Below, one piece after another: positions 1 to 5,194 of a DNA stretch of 5,436 nucleotides. The notes beneath the pieces were generated by a model, which was not told the origin of the DNA, did no database searches, and saw only the letters and a program-made list of their open reading frames with translations. This DNA is from an uncultured Collinsella sp. (GTDB lineage Bacteria > Actinomycetota > Coriobacteriia > Coriobacteriales > Coriobacteriaceae). Every line of letters starts with the position of its first letter. Positions within the stretch are counted from its first letter, which is position 1. The stretch covers positions 1 through 5,436 of the forward strand of contig CABSMZ010000129.1 in assembly GCA_902478875.1 (NCBI GenBank). Direction: 5' to 3'. The translations under genes and the position numbers were made by a program.

Positions 1-34
1 GTCTCGTGGGCTCGGAGATGTGTATAAGAGACAG
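1..34 (+). other. Nextera tagmentation adapter (read 2 side), not genomic
   Basis: These bases match the Illumina Nextera read-2 transposase adapter as I know it: a GTCTCGTGGGCTCGGAG segment followed by the 19-bp Tn5 mosaic end that finishes in AAGAGACAG. This is untrimmed library sequence. Open frames that begin here (translations starting MCIRDS or MYKRQ) are artefacts. Genomic sequence starts at about base 35. Confidence 0.98.
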
Positions 35-60
35 CCATTGTACCCGAACGCCACGCGTTC

Positions 61-399
61 TTACCTGCGGCGCTCGCCCTCGAGCGTACGATCAAAAGCC
101 CAGACCCACCAACGCATCACGTGCGCCTGCGAGCCGTCCGCCCGCTCACGCGTTTGGTCCTCTAGATACAACTCGGTCGCATGTCCGCCAAAACGTACCT
201 TATAGGTTGCCGTACGAATGCCGTGAACCGTCAGGCCAAAACCGGTGGACGAGACAATCTCGTCAATCGTAAAGCAGCGACCGTCAACCCAGCAGACGGT
301 AACCGGCACAACCTGTCCGCCCGCGAGAATGCGAGCCACGACGTCCACATACTGCTTGTGCACGCGCCGAGTTTTGCCGTCTGTCTGTCGATATTCCAT
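61..399 (-). CDS. Conserved-looking hypothetical protein, 112 aa
   Basis: I do not recognise a named family with certainty. The protein is small and soluble, with no signal peptide or membrane segment. Visible features are a GGQVVPVTVCWVDGR stretch (27-41) followed by FTIDEI (43-48), a GGHATELYLED stretch (71-81), an aromatic RWWVWAFD (96-103), and a basic tail ending ERRR. Alternating hydrophobic residues and the W-x-DGR-x-F-x-I pattern suggest a small beta-barrel or beta-sheet protein; this is inference only. I chose the ATG at 399 over upstream in-frame ATGs at 486 and 420 because a good promoter -10 box lies between 407 and 412, which would exclude the upstream starts from the transcript. 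There is no real Shine-Dalgarno, consistent with leaderless initiation. The gene is divergent from the phosphate transporter. Only 26 genomic bases follow its stop, so its downstream neighbour is unknown. Confidence 0.72.
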   Translation of the reverse strand: MEYRQTDGKTRRVHKQYVDVVARILAGGQVVPVTVCWVDGRCFTIDEIVSSTGFGLTVHGIRTATYKVRFGGHATELYLEDQTRERADGSQAHVMRWWVWAFDRTLEGERRR

Positions 400-406
400 G
401 GCCCCT

Positions 407-436
407 ATTATCGAACGCATGTTTGCATGTTGTAAA
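407..436 (-). promoter_or_regulatory. Sigma-70-type promoter giving a leaderless mRNA
   Basis: Read on the minus strand, TTTACA (431-436; 5 of 6 to TTGACA) and GATAAT (407-412; 5 of 6 to TATAAT) are separated by 18 bp. The ATG of the hypothetical gene begins 7 nt after the -10 box, which is about where transcription would start. The mRNA would therefore begin at or next to the AUG. Leaderless mRNAs are common in actinobacteria. The boxes are seen directly; the transcription start is inferred. Confidence 0.6.
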
Positions 437-506
437 GCGAACAGACTGTGGTTTTGGAGTGTCGGAGCAAACGCACGCGTCCGCATGGCGTGTTAGCAAA
501 AAGAAC

Positions 507-516
507 GACCGCGGTC
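507..516. promoter_or_regulatory. 10-bp perfect palindrome in divergent intergenic region
   Basis: GACCGCGGTC is a perfect palindrome in the gap between the divergent hypothetical gene and the phosphate transporter gene. It could be an operator for either gene. I see no convincing -35/-10 pair for the transporter and no clear Pho-box direct repeats. A single 10-mer palindrome in GC-rich DNA can occur by chance. Confidence 0.25.
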
Positions 517-587
517 AACAGGGCTAATATTCAATGTTAGTACCAAAAAATTCACTTCTCCCATCAGAACTCCGTAAAGAAACCCGC

Positions 588-619
588 AGGAGGTGATACG
601 ATTTATCATGTTTTTGTAA
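588..619 (+). promoter_or_regulatory. Strong Shine-Dalgarno with three-codon leader ORF upstream of pit
   Basis: AGGAGGTGAT (588-597) is a ten-base match to the expected complement of the 16S 3' end, stronger than any other ribosome site in the window. The next ATG (608) opens ATG-TTT-TTG-TAA, a Met-Phe-Leu mini-ORF ending at 619. It is in the same frame as the transporter start at 650, so the TAA prevents an N-terminal extension. The distance from GGAGG to this ATG is 14 nt, longer than optimal. The arrangement could be a leader-peptide control, a ribosome standby site, or a relic of a former start. Confidence 0.4.
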
Positions 620-649
620 CGAGTCTGCAAATATCGAGAAAGCCCATAT

Positions 650-1699
650 ATGGACGTAACGTTCTCAACCTTCCTCGGCCAGCTTGTGTCGAACCCAGTC
701 CTTGCCGTCACCGTGATCCTCGCGCTCGGCGCCATCTTCGTCAACGGATGGACCGACGCGCCCAACGCCATCGCGACCTGCGTCACCACGCGCTGCATGC
801 CCGCCCGCGCCGCCATCCTCATGAGCGCCGCATTCAACTTCTTGGGCGTGCTCATCATGACGCACTTTAACGCGAGCGTCGCCAACACCATCTCACATAT
901 CGTCGACTTTGGCGGAAACAGCACCATGGCACTCGCGTGCCTCTGTGCGGCGCTGTTCTCCATCGTCGTCTACGGTGCTACGGCATCGCGTTTTGGTATC
1001 CCCACTTCGCAAAGCCACAGCCTCATCGCCGGCCTGACCGGAGCTGCTATCGCCCTCGGTGGTGCCAACAGCGTCAACATTCACGAGTGGATGAAGGTTA
1101 TCTACGGCCTGGCGCTCTCCATTGGCCTGGGCTTTGTCATGGGCTGGATCCTGTGCAAGCTCGTCTCGATTCTTTTCGCCGCCGCCAACAGGCGACGCGC
1201 CAACGTTTTCTTTAAATATGCTCAGATTGCGAGTGCCGCGGCCATGAGCTTTATGCACGGCGCGCAGGATGGACAGAAGTTCATCGGCGTGCTCTTTTTA
1301 GGTGTCGCCTTCGCCAACGGCCAGACGAGCGTCGGCGACGCCGGCATCCCCATCTGGATCATGCTGCTGTGCTCGGCCACCATGGGCATCGGCACCAGTG
1401 TGGGCGGCGAGCGCATCATCAAGTCCGTCGGCCAGAGCATGGTCAAGCTCGAAAAGTACCAGGGCTTCTCCGCCGACCTGGCGGGCGCCGCGAACCTGCT
1501 GCTTGCCACCCTTACCGGCATCCCCGTGTCCTCCACGCACATCAAGACCTGCGCCATCATGGGCGTCGGTGCCGTCAAACGCCTCTCGGCCATCAACTTC
1601 GGCGTCGTCAAGGACATGATGTTCACCTGGTTCTTCACCTTCCCCGCCTGCGGACTCATCAGCTTTGTCATGGCCAAGCTGTTCATGATGTTCCTCTAG
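650..1699 (+). CDS. pit: PiT-family inorganic phosphate transporter
   Basis: This is a low-affinity inorganic phosphate permease of the inner membrane, driven by a cation gradient in characterised family members. The 349-aa protein is almost entirely hydrophobic segments and shows the duplicated PiT architecture. Half one has GWTDAPNAIAT (33-43) and GIPTSQSHS (116-124). Half two has MHGAQDGQK (202-210) and GIPVSSTHI (290-298). The acidic residues of the two signature motifs, D36 and D207, are kept. The Asn before each Asp in the textbook GxND motif is Thr (T35) or Gln (Q206); similar variants occur in Pit proteins of Gram-positive gut bacteria. A hydrophilic basic loop (NRRR, 180-183) separates the halves. 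The ATG at 650 has a modest GAGAAAG ribosome site (635-641) and lies within the palindrome CCATATATGG (644-653). No in-frame start exists between the TAA at 617 and 650. The DUF47 partner gene follows after 67 nt. Confidence 0.95.
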   Translation: MDVTFSTFLGQLVSNPVLAVTVILALGAIFVNGWTDAPNAIATCVTTRCMPARAAILMSAAFNFLGVLIMTHFNASVANTISHIVDFGGNSTMALACLCAALFSIVVYGATASRFGIPTSQSHSLIAGLTGAAIALGGANSVNIHEWMKVIYGLALSIGLGFVMGWILCKLVSILFAAANRRRANVFFKYAQIASAAAMSFMHGAQDGQKFIGVLFLGVAFANGQTSVGDAGIPIWIMLLCSATMGIGTSVGGERIIKSVGQSMVKLEKYQGFSADLAGAANLLLATLTGIPVSSTHIKTCAIMGVGAVKRLSAINFGVVKDMMFTWFFTFPACGLISFVMAKLFMMFL

Positions 1700-1766
1700 C
1701 CACACCGAGCGTCCATCCGGACCGCAAAACTTCGCCCACCCGTCTTCGCCTCGAAAGGACCCACTC

Positions 1767-2390
1767 ATGGCAAAGAAACCCGATTCATTCTACTTTGACA
1801 ACTACGTCGCCTGCGCCGACCTTGCCGTCCAGGCCGCCGAGCTGCTTACCAAGATTTTCGAGAACTTCGATCCCGCGAAGATTCACGATATGCTCGACAA
1901 GATGCACGCGATCGAGCATGCGGCCGACAAGAAGCACCATGAGCTTGAGGACGCCCTGCTCACGGCCTTTATCACCCCGCTTGAGCGCGAGGACCTGGAT
2001 CTGATGAGCTGCTCGCTCGACACCGTGCTCGACCGTATCGAGGGCGTCGTGCAGCGCGTCTACTTCACCAACATCCAGAGCATCCATCCCGACGCCATCG
2101 TCATCGCCCACAAGGTGACCGACGCCTGCCGCGCCATGAAGGACCTGATGGTCGAGCTGCCCAACTACCGCAAGTCCAAGACGCTGCGCGAGCTCGTCAT
2201 CCAGATCAACACCATCGAGTCCGAGGCCGACGAGCTCTATATCAACGCCATGCGTAACCTGCACGTTAACGGCAAGGACCCGCTCGAGGTTATCGCCTGG
2301 CGTGACGTGTACGCCTTCCTGGAGTACTGCGCCGACTGCTGCGAGAATGTGGCCGATGTCGTGGATTCGATCGTCATGAAGAACAGTTAA
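1767..2390 (+). CDS. DUF47 / PhoU-like Pit accessory protein
   Basis: This is a cytoplasmic all-helical protein of the DUF47 (TIGR00153, PhoU-like) family, usually encoded beside pit and thought to modulate the transporter. The 207-aa length is typical. It has two PhoU-type repeats. In the first, E50-xxx-D54 is followed by FITPLERED (68-76) and LDTVLDRIE (84-92). In the second, IESEAD (150-155) is followed by WRDVYAFLE (178-186) and D190/E193/D197. These acidic positions match the metal-binding pattern of PhoU-like proteins. Cysteines cluster at 188, 191 and 192 (CADCC), beside those acidic residues. The start is clear: AAAGGA (1754-1759) lies 7 nt before the ATG. The 67-nt gap after pit shows no terminator, so co-transcription is likely. 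Many genomes have the DUF47 gene first; here the transporter comes first. Its exact regulatory role is inferred from family and context. Confidence 0.93.
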   Translation: MAKKPDSFYFDNYVACADLAVQAAELLTKIFENFDPAKIHDMLDKMHAIEHAADKKHHELEDALLTAFITPLEREDLDLMSCSLDTVLDRIEGVVQRVYFTNIQSIHPDAIVIAHKVTDACRAMKDLMVELPNYRKSKTLRELVIQINTIESEADELYINAMRNLHVNGKDPLEVIAWRDVYAFLEYCADCCENVADVVDSIVMKNS

Positions 2391-2414
2391 TTGGGGGTAC
2401 ATGTCCCACCGGTC

Positions 2415-2491
2415 GCGGGCCCGGCCACTAATAACCTTTTTCACTCCGGCTGCAAGCAGAGTCGTTCAAGGTTATTAGTGGCCGGGCCCGC
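2415..2491. repeat. Perfect 24-bp inverted repeat (long hairpin element)
   Basis: The left arm (2415-2438) and right arm (2468-2491) are exact reverse complements over 24 bp with a 29-nt loop. The base of the stem is GC-rich (GCGGGCCCGGCC) and the loop-proximal part AT-rich (ACTAATAACCTT). The loop carries a small CTGC-AA-GCAG hairpin. It begins 25 nt after the stop of the DUF47 gene. No T-tract follows the right arm on either strand, and the only T-run is at the loop edge, so it does not fit a Rho-independent terminator. It could be a REP- or MITE-like palindromic element, or an RNase III or mRNA 3'-end structure. I saw no clear target-site duplication. Confidence 0.85.
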
Positions 2492-2516
2492 TCCCTTATG
2501 CACCACCATTGGGAAC

Positions 2517-2608
2517 TTTGGCTGATAGATTTAGCGCGATGGGGGTTTGGCTGAAGGGACCTATGGTACCCGTTCGGACACTTTGGCCCTTGATGAGCGT
2601 TTGGCTGA
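2517..2608 (+). repeat. Three direct copies of TTTGGCTGA in intergenic leader
   Basis: Exact copies of TTTGGCTGA lie at 2517-2525, 2546-2554 and 2600-2608 (29 and 54 nt apart), with shorter TTTGGC and TTTGGG variants between and after them. The surrounding stretch up to the nitroreductase start is rich in G and T on the plus strand. I see no convincing -35/-10 pair here. The repeats could be binding sites or simple low-complexity drift. Confidence 0.5.
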
Positions 2609-2674
2609 TTGCTGCTTTGGGTACTGTTTGGGTTACTTTGGGTTTGTTTGATTTTTAATTGTTGGAGGGCTTGT

Positions 2675-3205
2675 ATGTCTTATTTGGATCTGGCTCGGTC
2701 TCGGTATTCTTGTCGCGAGTTTGAGAATCGTTCTGTTGAGCAAGCTGTGGTGGATGCCATTGTTGAGGCTGGGCGTATTGCTCCTTCTGCTTGTAATAAT
2801 CATCCAGCCCGTGTGATGGTGCTGGATACGCCTGAGCTGTTGGAGAAGGCTGCTGCTTGTCAGCCTCGGTTTGCTCGTGATGGGTCTATCTTTGGAGCTC
2901 CGCTTGTCTTCCTTATTTGCAGCGTTACCGATGATGCTTGGGTACGCCCGTATGACCAGATGAATTCCAGTGAAATCGATACGTCCATCGTGTGCGACCA
3001 GATGATGATGGAGGCCACCGAGCAGGGCCTGGGAACGTGCTGGGTATGCCATTTTAAGCCTGAGGTGGCACAGGAGCAGTTCAATCTGCCCAAGGGCGTC
3101 TATCCCTATCACATGCTCGTCTGTGGCTATCCCGCCGACCACATCGCCGATCCCGAGCATCGCGAGGCCCGTACCATTCCCCTCCCCAACTTCCTCCTCA
3201 AGTAG
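2675..3205 (+). CDS. Nitroreductase-family flavoprotein, 176 aa
   Basis: The protein looks like a small FMN-dependent NAD(P)H oxidoreductase of the nitroreductase superfamily, cytoplasmic; the physiological substrate cannot be read from sequence. N-terminal RSRYSCREF (8-16) matches the flavin-phosphate RxSxRxF motif. PSACNNHPAR (37-46) matches the PSxxNxQP motif with His for the usual Gln. GLGTCWVCHF (118-127) is the conserved glycine segment, and HMLVCGYPAD (146-155) is the late beta-strand motif. The length is at the short end of the family. The ATG at 2675 is chosen because GGAGGG (2664-2669) sits 5 nt upstream. The frame stays open back to a TTG at 2609, but that extension is hydrophobic low-complexity sequence without homology to the family start. 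Third-position pyrimidines shift from T (33 T, 3 C in the first 60 codons) to C (12 T, 29 C in the last 60). The gene appears monocistronic, with its own terminator. Confidence 0.9.
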   Translation: MSYLDLARSRYSCREFENRSVEQAVVDAIVEAGRIAPSACNNHPARVMVLDTPELLEKAAACQPRFARDGSIFGAPLVFLICSVTDDAWVRPYDQMNSSEIDTSIVCDQMMMEATEQGLGTCWVCHFKPEVAQEQFNLPKGVYPYHMLVCGYPADHIADPEHREARTIPLPNFLLK

Positions 3206-3253
3206 TTTTTTGGCACATGCCCTAAAACCTACCTTTTACCGCTCACCCATTCG

Positions 3254-3291
3254 CCGAGTTCTGCGCCACAATGTGCAGGGCTCGGTTTTTT
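3254..3291 (+). terminator. Intrinsic terminator after the nitroreductase gene
   Basis: A 13-bp stem (3254-3266 with 3273-3285, three G-U pairs) and a CACAAT loop are followed at once by TTTTTT (3286-3291). It lies 49 nt past the nitroreductase stop, in the right orientation. The right arm can alternatively pair with CCCTGCACA at 3303-3311. Confidence 0.8.
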
Positions 3292-3318
3292 ATGTTGCGC
3301 GCCCCTGCACAGTCATAA

Positions 3319-3346
3319 AAAAGGACCCGCAAGCTGCGGGTCCTTT
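3319..3346 (-). terminator. Intrinsic terminator of the divIVA operon (possibly bidirectional)
   Basis: A 12-bp perfect stem (3320-3331 with 3335-3346, core GGACCCGCA) has a three-base AGC loop. Read on the minus strand it ends in a run of T (complement of the A-run at about 3317-3322) and lies about 27 nt beyond the divIVA stop. On the plus strand only a short TTT follows, so it may act weakly in that direction as back-up for the nitroreductase. Confidence 0.88.
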
Positions 3347-3372
3347 CTAGGCACTAAATTGTAGGCCGAATG

Positions 3373-4047
3373 TTAGTCCAGGTCGTCGGCAGCAAAGTTG
3401 TCGATCGGGGCGAAGGGATCGGCCACGGGGACAACCGGGTCAGCGACGGGCAGCGGCTCGGCGGGAACAGTCACTGCAGGAGAAGCGGCAGAACCGACCG
3501 GCGTGGAGGCCATCAGATCGGCCGGGAAGGAATTCTGGGCATCGTCCATGAAGTGCTGGATGAGCTTGAGATACTCTGCCTTGAACTCCTCACGGGAAGC
3601 CTTGAGACGATCGATCTCCTCGAGCTCGGCCTGCTTCTCGGTCAGAGCCTGGCGGATAACCTCGCGGGCCTTGGCGTCAGCCTCGTTGCGGATACGCTCA
3701 GCGTTCTCGTTGGCATCGTTGACGATGGTCTCAGCGGTCTGCTGGGCAGCGATCAGGGCAGCGGAAATCTGGCGCTCCTGAGCGGAGAAGTCAGGGGCGG
3801 GAGCAGCCACGGGGGCGGCAGGAACGGCTTGGGCGGTGGCATCCTGAGCCTGGGCAAGCTGAGCCTGCGCATCGGCAAGCTGCTGCTCGGTAGCAGTCAG
3901 ACGACCCTTAAGGTCGACGATCTTAGCGAGCATAGCGTCAACCTCGGAGGACAGTGTCTCCAAGAAGACGTCGACCTCGGCAGGATCGTAGCCACGCTTG
4001 GCCTCAGAGAAAGTCTGAGCCTGGATGTCTGCAGGGGTAATAGCCAT
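3373..4047 (-). CDS. divIVA: DivIVA-domain cell division / polar growth protein
   Basis: DivIVA proteins bind curved membrane at septum and poles and recruit division or growth factors. The 224-aa product begins ITPADIQAQTF (3-13) then KRGYDPAEVDVFLE (17-30), the classic N-terminal lipid-binding DivIVA domain. A coiled coil follows (about 30-70), then an Ala/Pro linker (about 71-87), a second long coiled coil (about 88-166), and an acidic Pro/Val/Ala-rich tail with PVADP repeats ending DDLD. Bacillus subtilis DivIVA has membrane-inserting Phe17 before Arg18; here position 17 is Lys with Arg18 kept, resembling the KRGY form of actinobacterial Wag31. It is longer than B. subtilis DivIVA (164 aa) and shorter than Wag31. 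The start is firm: AAGGAG (4055-4060) is 7 nt upstream of ATG. It is the last gene of the minus-strand block, 61 nt after yggT, with a strong terminator behind it. Confidence 0.95.
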   Translation of the reverse strand: MAITPADIQAQTFSEAKRGYDPAEVDVFLETLSSEVDAMLAKIVDLKGRLTATEQQLADAQAQLAQAQDATAQAVPAAPVAAPAPDFSAQERQISAALIAAQQTAETIVNDANENAERIRNEADAKAREVIRQALTEKQAELEEIDRLKASREEFKAEYLKLIQHFMDDAQNSFPADLMASTPVGSAASPAVTVPAEPLPVADPVVPVADPFAPIDNFAADDLD

Positions 4048-4108
4048 AACAAGTCTCCTTTTTCATCGCCTCGGCGCTACACGCCCGACGTAAGTTACTA
4101 AGTCAGTT

Positions 4109-4390
4109 CTACACGAGTATACCTATAAGAAGCTGCAGAACCAGCCTCTGCACCAACTGTAACGCAATAATCGCAACGACCGGCGAAAAATCGATACCGC
4201 CCATCGGCGGGATGAAACGACGGAACAGGTTGAGCCACGGACCGCACACGCTATCAAGCACCGCGGCAATATCCTGAAGCAAACCACCCTGCTTCATGGG
4301 AATCCACGTCATAAAGCAGTAGACGACAATGAGCGTGGAATAGAAGTTGAACAGCGTGTTGACCAGCTGGACGATAGTGTAGATGTTGAT
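4109..4390 (-). CDS. yggT: YggT/YlmG family membrane protein with apparent ATC start
   Basis: This small integral membrane protein of the YggT (YlmG) family is linked to cell division and envelope organisation by its place in the division cluster; its biochemical role is not settled. As called it has 93 aa. The first hydrophobic helix spans about 3-26, WIPMKQGG (29-36) follows, then the family signature RRFIPPMGGIDFSP (57-70) and a second hydrophobic helix (71-92). The first ATG in frame (4312) would remove the whole first helix. Reading upstream in frame to the sepF stop (4412-4414), no ATG, GTG or TTG occurs. GAGGAG (4397-4402) lies 6 nt before ATC at 4390, making that the best-placed initiator; ATT at 4396 is too close to the ribosome site. 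An internal CTG near residue 9 has no such site. The gene follows sepF by 21 nt in the same frame, so translational coupling is likely. Confidence 0.88.
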   Translation of the reverse strand: MNIYTIVQLVNTLFNFYSTLIVVYCFMTWIPMKQGGLLQDIAAVLDSVCGPWLNLFRRFIPPMGGIDFSPVVAIIALQLVQRLVLQLLIGILV

Positions 4391-4396
4391 GGGAAT

Positions 4397-4402
4397 CTCC
4401 TC
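4397..4402 (-). promoter_or_regulatory. Ribosome binding site that decides the yggT start
   Basis: GAGGAG on the minus strand, 9 nt after the sepF stop codon. Its spacing of 6 nt to the ATC at 4390 is ideal, and no conventional start codon lies within reach. This is the main reason for extending yggT beyond its first ATG. Confidence 0.7.
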
Positions 4403-4411
4403 GTCTTGTCT

Positions 4412-5134
4412 TTACTTAAGGTAGCCGTCGGCACGAAGCTTCTTGAGATCGGAATCTTTGACCTCGCAACCGGCGGGCAGCACCATGAACACGCGGTCGC
4501 CCACCTCCTTGACCGTGGCGCCCAGACCGCAGGCAAAGCCGTAAGAGAAGTCCAAGACGCGCTTGGCAACTTCGGTGCGTACGCCCACAAAAATCAGTGC
4601 GACAGGCTGCTTGGTGCGAACGCGGCGTACCACGGTCTCCACGTCGTCATAGCTCTCGGGGCGCAGGACATAGGCCGGCAGCTGCGGCGTGGCGTTGATG
4701 ATATTGCTCGCATAGGCCGAGGCATCGCTCGGCGCAGGCGCGGGCGCAGCGGCGGCACGGGCGCGGGTGTTCTCGGCGTAGCTCGACGGCGTGTCATAGG
4801 CACCAGGACGATAACCGCTCGCAACGCTGTCCTGCGAGCGCGAAGGCGGGTTATACGTCGTGGCATGGCGGGAGTCATCGCCGACCAGCTGACCGGAGCG
4901 CGTATACACGGCAACCGACTCAGCTTCACCACGGCGCGTCTGACCAAGCAGGCCGTTGCTCGGCTCGTCTTGGGTGTAGAAGCCCTCGCCCGAAGCACCG
5001 CTGTAGCCGTTGCCCTGATAACCATCGTCATAGCCGTCATCGTAGCCGTAGTCGTCGTCCTGGCCATAACCCTGGTCGTAACCCTGCTGGCCGCCCAGGT
5101 GAATCTTATTTTTAATCTCGTCAAGGAAGCCCAT
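4412..5134 (-). CDS. sepF: SepF cell division protein
   Basis: SepF is a cytoplasmic membrane anchor and bundler for FtsZ at the septum. In this 240-aa product MGFLDEIKNKIHLGG (1-15) is the expected N-terminal amphipathic membrane helix. A disordered Gly/Tyr/Asp linker with GYD and GYDDGY repeats spans about 16-44, followed by a polar and Ala/Pro-rich linker to about 152. The C-terminal SepF fold (about 154-222) shows RPESYDDVETVV (158-169), QPVALIF (176-182), RVLDFSYGFACGL (192-204) and VGDRVFMVLP (211-220). It is longer than B. subtilis SepF (about 150 aa) because of the linker. I chose the ATG at 5134 over one at 5185: the protein then begins exactly at the amphipathic helix and GAGAGGA (5142-5148) is 7 nt upstream. 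Neighbours are a yggS-like gene upstream (60-nt gap) and yggT downstream (21 nt), the normal division-cluster order. Confidence 0.96.
   Translation of the reverse strand: MGFLDEIKNKIHLGGQQGYDQGYGQDDDYGYDDGYDDGYQGNGYSGASGEGFYTQDEPSNGLLGQTRRGEAESVAVYTRSGQLVGDDSRHATTYNPPSRSQDSVASGYRPGAYDTPSSYAENTRARAAAAPAPAPSDASAYASNIINATPQLPAYVLRPESYDDVETVVRRVRTKQPVALIFVGVRTEVAKRVLDFSYGFACGLGATVKEVGDRVFMVLPAGCEVKDSDLKKLRADGYLK
5003..5083 (-). repeat. Gly-Tyr-Asp codon repeat tract in sepF linker
   Basis: Residues 18-44 of SepF are degenerate tandem repeats of a Gly-Tyr-Asp/Gln unit, including GYDDGYDDGY. At DNA level this gives repeated GGY-TAC/TAT-GAY codons. Such tracts can change length by replication slippage, so linker length may vary between strains. 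Confidence 0.7.
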
Positions 5135-5176
5135 GGTTGTGTCCTCTCGCGGTTTAGTGCAGGCGCCCCGATAATC

Positions 5177-5186
5177 AGTGCGCACT
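5177..5186. promoter_or_regulatory. 10-bp palindrome in the yggS-sepF gap
   Basis: AGTGCGCACT is a perfect palindrome in the 60-nt gap before sepF. I see no good promoter boxes around it. It may be an operator or chance; support is weak. Confidence 0.2.
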
Positions 5187-5194
5187 TCAGAGCC

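Noticed and set aside
6..272. Plus-strand open frames starting in the first bases
   Set aside because: They begin inside the Nextera adapter and run antisense to the minus-strand hypothetical gene.
481..649. Pho box or clear promoter for the phosphate transporter
   Set aside because: No repeated PhoP-type heptamers at regular spacing and no -35/-10 pair with acceptable match and spacing were found.
1785..2444. Minus-strand open frame of 219 codons opposite the DUF47 gene
   Set aside because: Antisense shadow caused by high GC codon bias; no recognisable motifs, and the plus strand has family motifs.
2415..2491. 24-bp inverted repeat as a standard Rho-independent terminator
   Set aside because: No T-run follows the stem on either strand, the loop is 29 nt, and the GC-rich part is at the outer base with AT-rich sequence toward the loop.
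2609..2674. N-terminal extension of the nitroreductase from a TTG
   Set aside because: The extension is hydrophobic low-complexity sequence from the G/T-rich leader, whereas GGAGGG is well placed for the ATG at 2675.
3370..4101. Long plus-strand open frame of 243 codons opposite divIVA
   Set aside because: The minus strand encodes a clear DivIVA with a good ribosome site; the opposite frame is a low-complexity Gly/Leu-rich shadow.
4109..4312. Short yggT starting at the ATG at 4312
   Set aside because: It would drop the first transmembrane helix of the family, and no ribosome site precedes it.
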